Notes: generated by a model from the sequence alone, not told the origin. Counted from the stretch's first letter, positions 15,592 through 23,720 are shown. The stretch is 41,726 nucleotides of DNA from Christensenellaceae bacterium Phil1 (GCA_001940855.1 MSGS01000077.1:1-41726); one strand, 5' to 3'. Translations and numbers: made by a program.

Positions 15592-16899
15592 ATGGACCTT
15601 TTTTCGGCGCAGGCAAGCCGCCGCGCACCGCTTGCGGACAGGATGCGCCCGCGGACGCTTGATGAATTCATAGGGCAGGAGCATATTGTTGGCAAGGGGA
15701 GGCTTTTAAGGCGCGCCATTGAAACGGATACGCTTACAAGCAGCATATTCTTCGGCCCGCCGGGCTGCGGAAAAACAACGCTTGCAAGCGTTATCGCCGC
15801 GCATACGGGCGCAAAGATAGCAAAGCTCAACGCCGTTACGGCGGGCGTTAAGGAGGTGCGCGCCGTTATCGAGCAGGCGGAGAAGGATTTGAAGCTGTAC
15901 GGCACGCCGACGTATCTGCTGCTTGATGAATGCCACCGCTGGTCAAAAACGCAGAGCGACTCCATTTTGCCCGCTCTTGAAAGCGGGATAGTGCGCTTTA
16001 TAGGCTCCACAACGGAAAACCCAATGGTCTCCATGACGGGGGCCGTTGTGTCGCGGTGCAGGCTGTTTCAGTTTTATCCGCTTACCATACAGGATGTTGA
16101 AAAGGCAATGCGCGCCGCGTTGGCGGACAAGGAACGCGGCCTTGGCACGCTGAACATAAAAATAGACGACGATGCGTTTGAACACATTGCCGCCACCGCA
16201 AACGGGGACGCGAGGAGCGCACTCAACGCGCTGGAGCTTGCCGCGCTTACGACCGCGCCGGACGAGGAGGGCTGCATACATATTGACGCAGCCGTTGCTG
16301 CCGAATCGGTGCAGAAAAAGGTTGTCAATGTGGACGACGAACAGTTTTACAATATGCTGTCCGCCTTTTGCAAAAGCCTGCGCGGCGGGGACAGCGACGC
16401 GGCCATAGCATGGTTCGCGCGGCTTGTATACGCGGGCGTTGACCCGCGCGTTATCTGCCGCAGGCTTATCGCCCACGCATCGGAGGACGTTGGCCTTGCC
16501 AACCCGCAGGCGATGACGCAGGCCGTTGCCGCGGCGCAGGCGCTGGAGCTCATTGGTATGCCGGAAGCGCGGCTTTCAATCACCCAGGCGATAATTTTCA
16601 TATGCGAAAGCCCCAAATCCAACAGCGTTGTTATGGCGATGGACGCGGCGTTTGCGGACGCGGAAAGGATACCCGATCAGCCCGTGCCCATGCACCTTAG
16701 AGATACGGCGTATAAGGGCGCGGACAAGCTTGGCAACGGCAAGGGCTATAAATATCCGCATGATTACCCGGGCCACGTTGTGCAGCAGGAATACATGCCG
16801 CCTTCCGTAAAGGGCCGGCGGTACTATGTCCCGGGGGAGCTGGGCAACGAGGGCAAAATTCGCCAGAACCACATACGCAACGGAAAGATAGAAGAGTAA
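15592..16899 (+). CDS. rarA: replication-associated recombination protein A (RarA/MgsA AAA+ ATPase)
   Basis: The 435-residue AAA+ ATPase acts at stalled replication forks. It begins with the RarA-type LADRMRPRTLDEFIGQEHIVG. Walker A is GPPGCGKT (55-62), Walker B LLLDECHRW (109-117), and sensor 1 lies in IGSTTENPMVSM. The C-terminal half carries the tetramerisation region with DPRVICRRLIAHASEDVGLANPQA, characteristic of RarA rather than RuvB or clamp loaders. The end is the usual NHIRNGKIEE. The DECHRW variant replaces the more common DEVHRF. AAAGGA precedes the ATG. Confidence 0.95.
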   Translation: MDLFSAQASRRAPLADRMRPRTLDEFIGQEHIVGKGRLLRRAIETDTLTSSIFFGPPGCGKTTLASVIAAHTGAKIAKLNAVTAGVKEVRAVIEQAEKDLKLYGTPTYLLLDECHRWSKTQSDSILPALESGIVRFIGSTTENPMVSMTGAVVSRCRLFQFYPLTIQDVEKAMRAALADKERGLGTLNIKIDDDAFEHIAATANGDARSALNALELAALTTAPDEEGCIHIDAAVAAESVQKKVVNVDDEQFYNMLSAFCKSLRGGDSDAAIAWFARLVYAGVDPRVICRRLIAHASEDVGLANPQAMTQAVAAAQALELIGMPEARLSITQAIIFICESPKSNSVVMAMDAAFADAERIPDQPVPMHLRDTAYKGADKLGNGKGYKYPHDYPGHVVQQEYMPPSVKGRRYYVPGELGNEGKIRQNHIRNGKIEE

Positions 16900-16928
16900 T
16901 TGCGCTTTTCGCCGCCGGATGATAGAAT
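16900..16928 (+). promoter_or_regulatory. possible promoter of the ModA-like lipoprotein gene
   Basis: TTGCGC (16900-16905) and TAGAAT (16923-16928) are 17 bp apart, starting right at the rarA stop codon and 35 bp before the next ATG. Confidence 0.4.
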
Positions 16929-16962
16929 ATAAGTTACTTGTGTATATTTAGAAAGGATAGAT

Positions 16963-17475
16963 ATGACCATGAATATCAAAAAGACTGTTGCCGTAATGCT
17001 CTGCGCCGTGTTCGCGGCTGCGATGCTGTCCGGCTGCGTATCGAGCACCACCGTTAAGGAAAAGGATGCGGGCGAGGTGACCATATTCGTTGACGAAACG
17101 ATAAAGGGCGCCATTACGGACGCCGCCGCCGCTTACACCAAGCCCGTGCGCGAGTTTCCCGAGCGCGAAAAGGCCATAATTCTCATAGTGAGCGATTCTA
17201 CCGAGGACATAGTGAGCCGCGTGGAAAACGGCGAATATGCGGACGCGGTGTTCGTGCTTGGCGATGAAGCGCTCAACGCGCTTGACGCGGCAACCGAAGG
17301 CAAGGACTTCATAGTGCATTCCTCCCGCGTTGCGCTCAACAGCGAGGACGGCGCGCAGTATGCCATAGCCGTGCTTAACAACAGCGACCGCCAGAGCGTT
17401 GTGCAGGGCTTCATAGATTATCTTATGAGCGACGAGGCCGCCGACGTGCTTGGCGGGAACGGGCTGAAGAAGTAA
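16963..17475 (+). CDS. short lipoprotein resembling the type-II binding fold of ModA
   Basis: The 170-residue product has a signal peptide ending in a clean lipobox LSGC (Cys25). The mature chain resembles molybdate-type binding proteins in miniature. It opens GEVTIFVDETIKGAITDAAAAY, then VENGEYADAVFVLGDEALNAL (compare the ADVF segment of ModA), VHSSRVALNSEDGAQYAIAVLNN and a C-terminal FIDYLMSDEAADVLGG. ModA proteins are near 250 residues, so about a third of the fold is missing and anion binding is doubtful. No transporter genes flank it. It is a real, expressed-looking gene (AAAGGA before ATG). The ModA link is inferred from these blocks. Confidence 0.7.
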   Translation: MTMNIKKTVAVMLCAVFAAAMLSGCVSSTTVKEKDAGEVTIFVDETIKGAITDAAAAYTKPVREFPEREKAIILIVSDSTEDIVSRVENGEYADAVFVLGDEALNALDAATEGKDFIVHSSRVALNSEDGAQYAIAVLNNSDRQSVVQGFIDYLMSDEAADVLGGNGLKK

Positions 17476-17485
17476 GGGAAATACT

Positions 17486-17618
17486 AACTCCCTCAGTCAC
17501 GGCTTACGCCGCGCCAGCTCCCTCGATGAGGGAGCCTTTTGGTTGCTATATTAACTCTTTGATTAAGCCTCCCTCTTTGAGGGAGGTGGCTTTTGCGGAG
17601 CAAAAGTCGGAAGGAGTT
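17486..17618. repeat. dispersed palindromic repeat, complete copy
   Basis: This 133-bp element starts AACTCCCTCAGTC and ends GGAAGGAGTT, so its ends are inverted repeats. Inside are two hairpins: GCTCCCTC-GAT-GAGGGAGC followed by CTTTT (17517-17540), and CCTCCCTC-TTT-GAGGGAGG. It starts 11 bp after the lipoprotein stop and likely ends its transcript. It encodes nothing recognisable and fits a MITE-like or REP-like element. Confidence 0.8.
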
Positions 17619-17663
17619 CACTAAGCGCAAAGCGGGTATTAACCGCGCACAAGTGCTTTCCCT

Positions 17664-18437
17664 ATGACCATCACATTTATTCAGTACATAATAGTTTGCC
17701 CGCTGGTATTCCTGGCGGGGTTTGTTGACGCGATAGCCGGCGGGGGCGGGCTTATTTCGCTGCCCGCGTATATGCTTGCGGGGCTGCCCGTGCATAACGC
17801 CATAGGCACAAACAAGCTGAGCTCCGCCATGGGCGCAACGCTTACAACGGCGCGATTTGCAAAGTCCGGCTTTATTGAACTCAGGTTCGCAATACCCTGC
17901 TCCGCCGCGGCGCTGCTGGGCTCGGCCATAGGGGCGCGGATAGCGCTGCTTATACCCGAGCATGTGTTCAAAATAATAATGCTGTTCGTGCTGCCGCTTG
18001 TTGCTGCATATGTTATGAGCAAAAAATCGCTTAAAGACAGGAGCGAGCTTGAACCGTTCCCGTTCACCAAGGCGATTATAATAGCCGTGCTATGCGCGCT
18101 CTTCATCGGAATGTACGATGGCTTCTACGGCCCCGGCACGGGCACGTTCCTTCTTCTTTTGCTTACGGGCGCGGCGCGCATGCCGCTGAACGATTCCGCG
18201 GGCATAACCAAGGTTATAAACCTTTCTTCTAATATTGCGGCGCTCGCCGTATATATATTCAGCGGCAATGTGCTCTATCCGCTCGGCCTTGCGGCGGGCG
18301 TGTTCAGCATAGCCGGCAACTATTTGGGCACGCGCGTATTCACCGCCAAGGGCAGCCGCGGCGTTAAGCCCATAATGATAACGGTGCTCGGCATATTCTT
18401 CATAAAGCTGTGCTACGAGCTGTTTTTTGCAAAATAA
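17664..18437 (+). CDS. TauE/SafE (TSUP) family membrane transporter
   Basis: The 257-residue integral membrane protein has about eight hydrophobic helices. It shows the TSUP signature near the N terminus (LAGFVDAIAGGGGLISLPAYML) and its second-half counterpart MYDGFYGPGTGTFLLLLL. The family moves organosulfur anions such as sulfite, sulfoacetate or related compounds, but no partner gene indicates the substrate. There is no clear Shine-Dalgarno before the ATG, and the repeat at 17486-17618 lies just upstream, so its insertion may have displaced the native control region. Confidence 0.88.
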   Translation: MTITFIQYIIVCPLVFLAGFVDAIAGGGGLISLPAYMLAGLPVHNAIGTNKLSSAMGATLTTARFAKSGFIELRFAIPCSAAALLGSAIGARIALLIPEHVFKIIMLFVLPLVAAYVMSKKSLKDRSELEPFPFTKAIIIAVLCALFIGMYDGFYGPGTGTFLLLLLTGAARMPLNDSAGITKVINLSSNIAALAVYIFSGNVLYPLGLAAGVFSIAGNYLGTRVFTAKGSRGVKPIMITVLGIFFIKLCYELFFAK

Positions 18438-18446
18438 GCCGTAAAC

Positions 18447-18475
18447 TTGCAAAAGTTGCGGATAGATGATAATAT
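18447..18475 (+). promoter_or_regulatory. promoter of the zinc ribbon-murA unit
   Basis: TTGCAA (18447-18452) and TAATAT (18470-18475) have a 17-bp spacer, 35 bp before the zinc-ribbon ATG. Confidence 0.5.
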
Positions 18476-18510
18476 AACATGCACAAAAGATGTGGCAGGA
18501 GGCGGTAATT

Positions 18511-18705
18511 ATGCCGTTTTTGAAATTCAAGTGCGAAAGCTGCGGCAAGGTGTTCGATGAACTTGTTAAGCTGAGCGATGTTGAAGCGCTCCGCTGCCCC
18601 GATTGCGGCGGCAAGGTGCGGCGCGCATACGAGGGCAAGTGCCTTGGCGCAAAGAGCGAAGGCTGCTCCGGCAACTGTTCCTGCTGCTCCGGCTGCCATC
18701 ATTGA
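18511..18705 (+). CDS. FmdB-type small zinc-ribbon protein
   Basis: The 64-residue protein begins MPFLKFKCESCGKVFDELV, the FmdB/CxxC putative regulatory ribbon. It has two CxxC pairs (CESC and CPDC) to bind one zinc. The C terminus is an additional Cys/His-rich tail (CSGNCSCCSGCHH), which may bind metal. GGAGG precedes the ATG. It lies 43 bp before murA and is probably co-transcribed. The biological role of this family is not established. Confidence 0.85.
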   Translation: MPFLKFKCESCGKVFDELVKLSDVEALRCPDCGGKVRRAYEGKCLGAKSEGCSGNCSCCSGCHH

Positions 18706-18748
18706 CGGGCGGCCGCGGTGCAGAGCAAAAACTAAACGGGAGACCATA

Positions 18749-20017
18749 ATGGCGTATTACGTTATAAACGGCGGAAAAAGGCTGGAAGGCAGCGTAACCA
18801 TAAGCGGAGCGAAAAACGCTGCGCTTGCAATAATACCTGCGTGTATACTGGCGGGCGAAAGCTGCCGGCTGGAAAACCTGCCGCGCATAGAAGATGTTCA
18901 TGTGCTGGAGCAGATACTGCGCATGATGGGCGCGGGCGTGGAGTTCACGCCGGACGGGGGCATGAGAATAGACCCCAAAACAATAAGCACGCGGCATGTT
19001 ACGTTCGATATGGTAACGCGCATGCGCGCATCGTATTATCTGCTGGGCGCGATGCTGGGGCGCTACGGCTATGCAGAGGTTGCATTGCCGGGCGGCTGCC
19101 AAATAGGCCAGCGGCCCATAGATCAGCACATAAAGGGCTTCCGCGCGCTTGGTGCGGACGTAAGCATACAGCGCGGCATAATAACCGCGAAGGCCGATAA
19201 GCTCGTAGGCGCGGAGATATATTTGGACGTTGTTTCCGTCGGCGCCACGATAAACATAATGCTTGCGGCGGTCGGCGCCGAAGGCAAAACCATAATTTCA
19301 AACGCAGCAAAGGAGCCGCACGTTGTTGACACGGCGAACTTCCTTAACATGATGGGCGCGCAGGTGAAGGGCGCAGGCACGGACGTTATCCGCATAACCG
19401 GCGGCAGGAGGCTGCACGGCTGCACATATCCCATAATCCCCGACCAGATAGAGGCCGGAACATACATGATAGCCGCCGCGGCGACCGGCGGAGACGTTGT
19501 TATAAACAACATAATCCCAACGCATCTTGAGGCCATATCCGCAAAGCTTATGGAAAGCGGCGCGCATGTGGTTGACGGGGACGACGGGCGCGAATTTTTC
19601 ATGCGCGTAAGCTGCGAAAACAGGCCGCGCGCTGTGAATATAAAAACTCTGCCGTATCCGGGCTTTCCTACCGACCTTCAGCAGCCCATGATGGCATACC
19701 TTACCAAGGCTAAGGGCAACAGCTTTATTGTTGAAAACATATTTGAAAACCGCTTCAACCACGTTGGCGAGCTTCAGCGCATGGGCGCGAACATAGTTAT
19801 AAACGACCGCACCGCAATGGTGGAAGGCGTTGAAAAGCTGTTCGGCGCGCCGCTTTACGCAAGCGATCTGCGCGCGGGCGCGGCGCTGATAGTGGCTGCG
19901 CTTTCGGCGGAGGGCAGAAGCGAGATACACAACATAGAATACATAGACCGCGGCTATGAATACTTTGAACAAAAGCTGCGCGCGCTCGGCGCGGACATAA
20001 CGCGCGTGGAAGAATAA
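18749..20017 (+). CDS. murA: UDP-N-acetylglucosamine 1-carboxyvinyltransferase
   Basis: The 422-residue enzyme transfers enolpyruvate from PEP to UDP-GlcNAc, the first committed step of peptidoglycan synthesis in the cytoplasm. It has the N-terminal GSVTISGAKNAAL, with the substrate-contacting Lys-Asn pair. The catalytic cysteine is Cys117 in PGGCQIGQRP, the fosfomycin target. The C-terminal FPTDLQQPMMAYL and the DLRAGAALIVAAL block complete the family marks. Reading the frame upstream to 18578 would overlap the zinc-ribbon gene, so ATG 18749 is taken as the start. A terminator follows. Confidence 0.96.
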   Translation: MAYYVINGGKRLEGSVTISGAKNAALAIIPACILAGESCRLENLPRIEDVHVLEQILRMMGAGVEFTPDGGMRIDPKTISTRHVTFDMVTRMRASYYLLGAMLGRYGYAEVALPGGCQIGQRPIDQHIKGFRALGADVSIQRGIITAKADKLVGAEIYLDVVSVGATINIMLAAVGAEGKTIISNAAKEPHVVDTANFLNMMGAQVKGAGTDVIRITGGRRLHGCTYPIIPDQIEAGTYMIAAAATGGDVVINNIIPTHLEAISAKLMESGAHVVDGDDGREFFMRVSCENRPRAVNIKTLPYPGFPTDLQQPMMAYLTKAKGNSFIVENIFENRFNHVGELQRMGANIVINDRTAMVEGVEKLFGAPLYASDLRAGAALIVAALSAEGRSEIHNIEYIDRGYEYFEQKLRALGADITRVEE

Positions 20018-20029
20018 AAAATCGGCGGT

Positions 20030-20066
20030 AACCGCTGCCCCAATTCCGGGCGGCGGTTGCATTTTT
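20030..20066 (+). terminator. intrinsic terminator of murA
   Basis: An 11-bp stem (AACCGCTGCCC / GGGCGGCGGTT with one wobble) is followed by GCATTTTT, 12 bp past the stop. Confidence 0.85.
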
Positions 20067-20121
20067 ATACCCGCTGAAAAGTAAATAAATTGTAAGTTAT
20101 GGGCATATAACGGATGTTTAC

Positions 20122-20150
20122 TTGATTTTCGGGCGGGAGTGTTGTATAAT
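20122..20150 (+). promoter_or_regulatory. promoter of the HAD-darA-holB-ricT operon
   Basis: TTGATT (20122-20127), 17 bp, TATAAT (20145-20150). The predicted leader to the TTG start at 20214 is about 57 nt. Confidence 0.75.
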
Positions 20151-20213
20151 TTTCTAAAGTTTAATCCATCGGTTTTCTGCGCGCACGGCGCATCGAAGCG
20201 AAAAGGGGAACCA

Positions 20214-20879
20214 TTGCTTTACAGTACAGTATTATTCGATCTTGACGGAACGCTGATAGAGTCCGGCCCCGGAATATTTGCGGTAACGCGGGAAGTATTA
20301 AAAGATATGGGCCTTGAAGGTCCGGACGATGAGCGTATAAGAAAAATGGTAGGCCCACCGCTGCGGCATAGCTTCAGGGACGTTATAGGCGTACCGGAGG
20401 AGCGGGTGGAAGAAGCCGCACAGAAGTACATGGCAAAGGCCAAAACCGTTGGGCTTGAGCTGATAAAGCCTTATCCCGGCGTTGTGGATATGCTAAAGGC
20501 GCTTAAAGCGCAGGGCGTGCGCCGCGGAATAGTTACCAGCAAGCTTACCCCAACGGCGAAAATGCACCTTGAACGCTATGGCTTGATAGATTATATCGAT
20601 TATGTTCGCGGCGGGATAGAAGGCTGGAACGGGGCGAACAAGGAAACGCTGCTTCGCCAGGCCATAGAGGATCTTGGCGCGGACAAGAAAGACATAGTAA
20701 TGGTGGGCGACAGGCTTTTTGATTTGGAAGCGGCGGCCGCCGTGGGCGTGGACGCGATAGGCGTGCTGTACGGATACGGCGACGAGGCCGAGCTTAAAGC
20801 ATACAGCCCGAAATATATTGTTAAAAGCGTTAATGAGCTGAGCACGCTGCTTTGCGGCGGCAAGGCTGAAAATAAATAA
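20214..20879 (+). CDS. HAD superfamily phosphatase (phosphoglycolate-phosphatase/PpaX-like)
   Basis: The 221-residue product carries all HAD motifs: FDLDGTLIESGPG with the nucleophile Asp at the N terminus, VTSK (motif II), a Lys region NKETLLRQAI, and VMVGDRLFDLEAAAAVG (motif IV). The four-helix cap places it in subfamily IA with Gph and PpaX. It should hydrolyse a small phosphate ester in the cytoplasm, substrate unknown. A TTG start at 20214 is proposed because AAGGGGAA lies 4 nt upstream and the HAD motif begins within six residues. No ATG fits. It is first in an operon with darA. Confidence 0.85.
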   Translation: MLYSTVLFDLDGTLIESGPGIFAVTREVLKDMGLEGPDDERIRKMVGPPLRHSFRDVIGVPEERVEEAAQKYMAKAKTVGLELIKPYPGVVDMLKALKAQGVRRGIVTSKLTPTAKMHLERYGLIDYIDYVRGGIEGWNGANKETLLRQAIEDLGADKKDIVMVGDRLFDLEAAAAVGVDAIGVLYGYGDEAELKAYSPKYIVKSVNELSTLLCGGKAENK

Positions 20880-20903
20880 AAATCCGAAAGGAGATACCAA
20901 TAT

Positions 20904-21230
20904 ATGAAGCTTATATTTGCAATAGTGCAGAACGACGATTCCAAAAGGCTTATACGCGCGCTGGTGCAGCACCGCATAAGCGTGACCCGCATTTCCACCA
21001 CCGGCGGCTTCCTGCATGGCGGCAATACCACGCTGATGATAGGCGTGGACAAGGAAAAGGTTGAAGAAACGCTCGACATAATTAAGTCCAAATCCAGCAC
21101 CCGCAAAGAGTTCATGGTAATACCCTCAACCCTGCCCGGCTATGCGGACAGCTCGCCCACGCCCGTTCAGGTAACGCTCGGCGGCGCAACGGTGTTTATT
21201 GTTGACGTGGAGCAGTTTTACAGGTTTTGA
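20904..21230 (+). CDS. darA: cyclic-di-AMP receptor DarA/PstA (YaaQ)
   Basis: The 108-residue protein is a PII-like trimeric c-di-AMP receptor. It begins MKLIFAIVQNDDSKRLIRAL and has the conserved loop STTGGFLHGGNTTLMIGVD that shapes the ligand pocket, then VQVTLGGATVFIVDVEQF at the end. AAAGGAG precedes the ATG. In Bacillus the order is yaaQ-yaaR-holB-yaaT. Here holB follows directly, so yaaR is missing from the cluster. The last codons overlap the proposed TTG start of holB. Confidence 0.95.
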   Translation: MKLIFAIVQNDDSKRLIRALVQHRISVTRISTTGGFLHGGNTTLMIGVDKEKVEETLDIIKSKSSTRKEFMVIPSTLPGYADSSPTPVQVTLGGATVFIVDVEQFYRF

Positions 21231-22153
21231 GTACAAACGCTGATAGGGCTTTCAAAATGCTTTCCTCGGCTTTGGGGTCGGGGAAAGCTTTTCATGCGCT
21301 CTTTATTTCCTCAATGGATGCAGATGCATCGTTCAGCCTTGCCCGGCGCGCAAGTGCGCTGTGCATAAACGGCAGCGATGATGAGTATGCTGTTAAAAAC
21401 GATCCGGACTATCATTACCTTGCGGGCGAGGAAACGGGCGTAAACGAAATACGCGCAATAATAGAAGAACTGTCCAAGGCCGCATTTGAAGGCGGCATGC
21501 GCGCAATAGTAATATCCAATGCCCATGCCATGACCAGGGAAGCGCAGAACGCGCTGCTGAAAACGCTTGAGGAGCCGCCAAAGGGCGTAATATTCCTGCT
21601 GTGCGGCAATGCGGACGGCATGCTGAGCACAATAATCTCCCGCTGCGCGCTGATAAGGCTTGGCCAGGCGGACAGGTGCGAGATTGAAAACGAACTTGCG
21701 CTGCGCGGAGTAAACGCGGCGGACGCGCGGCTGTATGCGCGCATAAGCGGCGGCAGCATGGGGCGCGCGCTGCGCCTGAGCGAGGAAAACGAATACCGAG
21801 AACAGCGCGAGCGCAGCCTAAATGCATTGACAGCGCTTTTTAACGGGGAACTGCAATCCGGCGCTGCAAAGGCCATCGCCAAGGGCGGCGCGGCCGAAGG
21901 GCTTACGTTCATGCTCTCCTTTATGGGGGACATATTGAGCGCCAACATGGGCGGCACGCGCGAAATTGATAATATAGATAGGCAGGATGCCGTGCGCCAA
22001 TGCGCAGCGCGCTTTACAACGCGGCAAATACTGTGTATTATAGACATGATAACAAAGGCAAGCGAAAGCCTTTACCGTGCATCGGGCGGGGAAATGTATC
22101 CCGCGGCGGCGCTGGACGGGCTTTTTTTGAGTATATTAAAGGAGCTTAAATAG
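21227..22153 (+). CDS. holB: DNA polymerase III delta' subunit
   Basis: The 308-residue product is the clamp-loader delta' subunit. It contains DDEYAVKNDPDYHYL, then VNEIRAIIEELSKAA, the sensor-like VISNAHAMTREAQNALLKTL, and EEPPKGVIFLLCGNADGMLSTIISRC, which carries the SRC arginine-finger motif. Walker A is absent, as expected for delta'. The proposed start is TTG 21227, overlapping the darA stop; an in-frame ATG at 21257 is the alternative and would remove ten residues. It abuts ricT without any gap. Confidence 0.92.
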   Translation: MSTNADRAFKMLSSALGSGKAFHALFISSMDADASFSLARRASALCINGSDDEYAVKNDPDYHYLAGEETGVNEIRAIIEELSKAAFEGGMRAIVISNAHAMTREAQNALLKTLEEPPKGVIFLLCGNADGMLSTIISRCALIRLGQADRCEIENELALRGVNAADARLYARISGGSMGRALRLSEENEYREQRERSLNALTALFNGELQSGAAKAIAKGGAAEGLTFMLSFMGDILSANMGGTREIDNIDRQDAVRQCAARFTTRQILCIIDMITKASESLYRASGGEMYPAAALDGLFLSILKELK

Positions 22154-23296
22154 ATGATACGCGTAATAAGCGTCAAATTCAGGGATGGGGGCAAAAGCTA
22201 TTTCTTCGATCCCGGTGAACTGGAAATAAAAGAGGGCGACGGCGTTATAGTTGAAACCGCAAGGGGAATAGAATTTGCGGATGTTGTTTCGCCCGTTCAG
22301 GAAATAGACGAAAGCCACGTGGTTGCGCCGCTTAAGGGCGTTATCCGCGTTGCAACGGATTACGACAGGGAGCTGCGCGATACCAACCGCGCCAAGGAAA
22401 AGGACGCCTTCGATATCTGCGTAAGGAAAATCGCCGAGCACGGGCTTGACATGAAGCTGGTGGACGTTGAATATTCCTACAACGGTTCAAAGGTGATGTT
22501 CTATTTCACGGCGGACGGCCGCGTGGACTTCCGCGAGCTTGTAAAGGATCTGGCCGGCGTATTCCGCACAAGGATAGAGCTTAGGCAGATAGGCGTGCGG
22601 GACGAGGCTAAGATGCTCGGCGGGCTTGGTTCCTGCGGAAGGCCGGTATGCTGCAAGGCATTTTTGTCCGACTTTGCGCCGGTTTCAATAAAAATGGCGA
22701 AGGAGCAGAGCCTTTCTCTCTCCCCCACGAAAATATCAGGCATATGCGGCAGGCTTATGTGCTGCCTTAAATACGAGCAGGATTGCTATGAATCCATGCG
22801 CCGGCAGATGCCGCGCCCTGGCCGCGACGTGCGCACGCCCGACGGCGACGGTACGGTGCTTGAAAACAACGTTATAACCGAAAAGACCCGCGTGCGCGTA
22901 ACGCTTGCGGACGGCACGTTCGACGTGCGGGATTATCCTTTCCGCGAGCTTACGCCGCTCAACACGCGCCATCCGGAATTGGTTGAAAACGACGAATCGG
23001 CGGACGAAGTGAATGACGATGCCGACGTGCTGATGGACGAGGACGCCGTGGCAACAATCGAAGAAACCGTTGCCGTTGAAACCGCGCCGCAGGAGCAGTC
23101 CAAGCGCCGCCCAAGGCCGGATAAGCCGCGCCGCCCGCGTCCGGACAGGCAGCAGAACGCCCCGGCAGAAGCGGAAGCGGCAGCCGAGCAGCCCAGGCAG
23201 GGCGAGGACCGCCGCCGCAACGACCGGCGCAACAATAACCGCCCGCGCCGCCGCCCTAAGGATAACCGCGCGCCGCAGGAAAACAAAGAAGAATAA
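22154..23296 (+). CDS. ricT: RicT/YaaT, PSP1-domain regulatory iron-sulfur protein
   Basis: The 380-residue product belongs to the PSP1/YaaT family. In Bacillus it forms the Fe-S-bearing Y-complex (RicA, RicF, RicT) that tunes RNase Y. The cysteine-rich centre is clear: MLGGLGSCGRPVCCKAFL and ISGICGRLMCCLKYEQDCYE. Residues 1-270 match the family. The last ~110 residues are an added tail, first acidic (about 275-310) and then extremely Arg/Pro-rich with repeated RRPRPDK-like units, which suggests RNA or membrane contact and intrinsic disorder. It is fused head to tail with holB (stop TAG directly followed by ATG). A hairpin terminator follows. Confidence 0.93.
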   Translation: MIRVISVKFRDGGKSYFFDPGELEIKEGDGVIVETARGIEFADVVSPVQEIDESHVVAPLKGVIRVATDYDRELRDTNRAKEKDAFDICVRKIAEHGLDMKLVDVEYSYNGSKVMFYFTADGRVDFRELVKDLAGVFRTRIELRQIGVRDEAKMLGGLGSCGRPVCCKAFLSDFAPVSIKMAKEQSLSLSPTKISGICGRLMCCLKYEQDCYESMRRQMPRPGRDVRTPDGDGTVLENNVITEKTRVRVTLADGTFDVRDYPFRELTPLNTRHPELVENDESADEVNDDADVLMDEDAVATIEETVAVETAPQEQSKRRPRPDKPRRPRPDRQQNAPAEAEAAAEQPRQGEDRRRNDRRNNNRPRRRPKDNRAPQENKEE

Positions 23297-23302
23297 ACTT
23301 AA

Positions 23303-23327
23303 AAAAGGCTCCCTTCGGGAGCCTTTT
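23303..23327 (+). terminator. intrinsic terminator of the ricT operon
   Basis: GGCTCCC-TTC-GGGAGCC is followed by TTTT, with A-rich flank on the other side, so it could work in both directions. It forms the start of a repeat copy. Confidence 0.85.
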
Positions 23328-23406
23328 GGGTATGTATTACAAACTCCTACATTAAGCCTGCCCTGAAAGGGGAGGTGGGTTTTGCGAAGCAAAAGCCGGA
23401 GGGGTT
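23307..23406 (+). repeat. dispersed palindromic repeat, 5'-truncated copy
   Basis: It begins at the GGGAGCCTTTT core and continues ATTAAGCCTGCCCTGAAAGG to a GGAGGGGTT end. The first block (AACCCCTCAGTC) is missing. The same blocks occur in the copies at 1-113 and 41621-41726. Confidence 0.72.
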
Positions 23407-23437
23407 ATAAAGCAGCTCATTGCTCTTTGTTTATCGC

Positions 23438-23716
23438 AACCCCTCAGTCACGGCTTGCGCCGTGCCAGCTCCCCATGCGGGGAGCCTTTTTGGTGTAGTG
23501 CAAACTCAAACCAAAAGCTGTCCCCGCAGGCGGGGAAAGTGGACACGAACGGAGTGAGTGGCCGAAAGGGGAACGGCTCGGAGCCGCCAAGCTTTTTTAC
23601 TATTCCCCCTCAGCTTCGCTTACGCTCAGCAGCTCCCCCGCAAGCGGTGGCGCCTTTTTATGCAGCACAAGCACGGCGTGCAGTGCCGTACCCCTTCGCG
23701 GAGCGATCGTTTCAAT
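23438..23716 (+). repeat. composite repeat block
   Basis: It starts as a normal copy (AACCCCTCAGTCACGG, GGGGAGCCTTTTT) but then runs into other palindromic material. The last 83 bp (23634-23716) are nearly identical to 41436-41518 and end ATCGTTTCAAT in both. Together with 23307-23406 it fills the gap between ricT and the DUF4173 gene. No gene is seen in the gap. Confidence 0.7.
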
Positions 23717-23720
23717 ACCA

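Noticed and set aside
15592..16899. Clamp loader DnaX or RuvB instead of RarA
   Set aside because: The C-terminal DPRVICRRLIAHASEDVG region and overall length are specific to RarA.
18578..18748. N-terminal extension of murA
   Set aside because: It would overlap the zinc-ribbon gene in another frame. MurA homology begins at ATG 18749.
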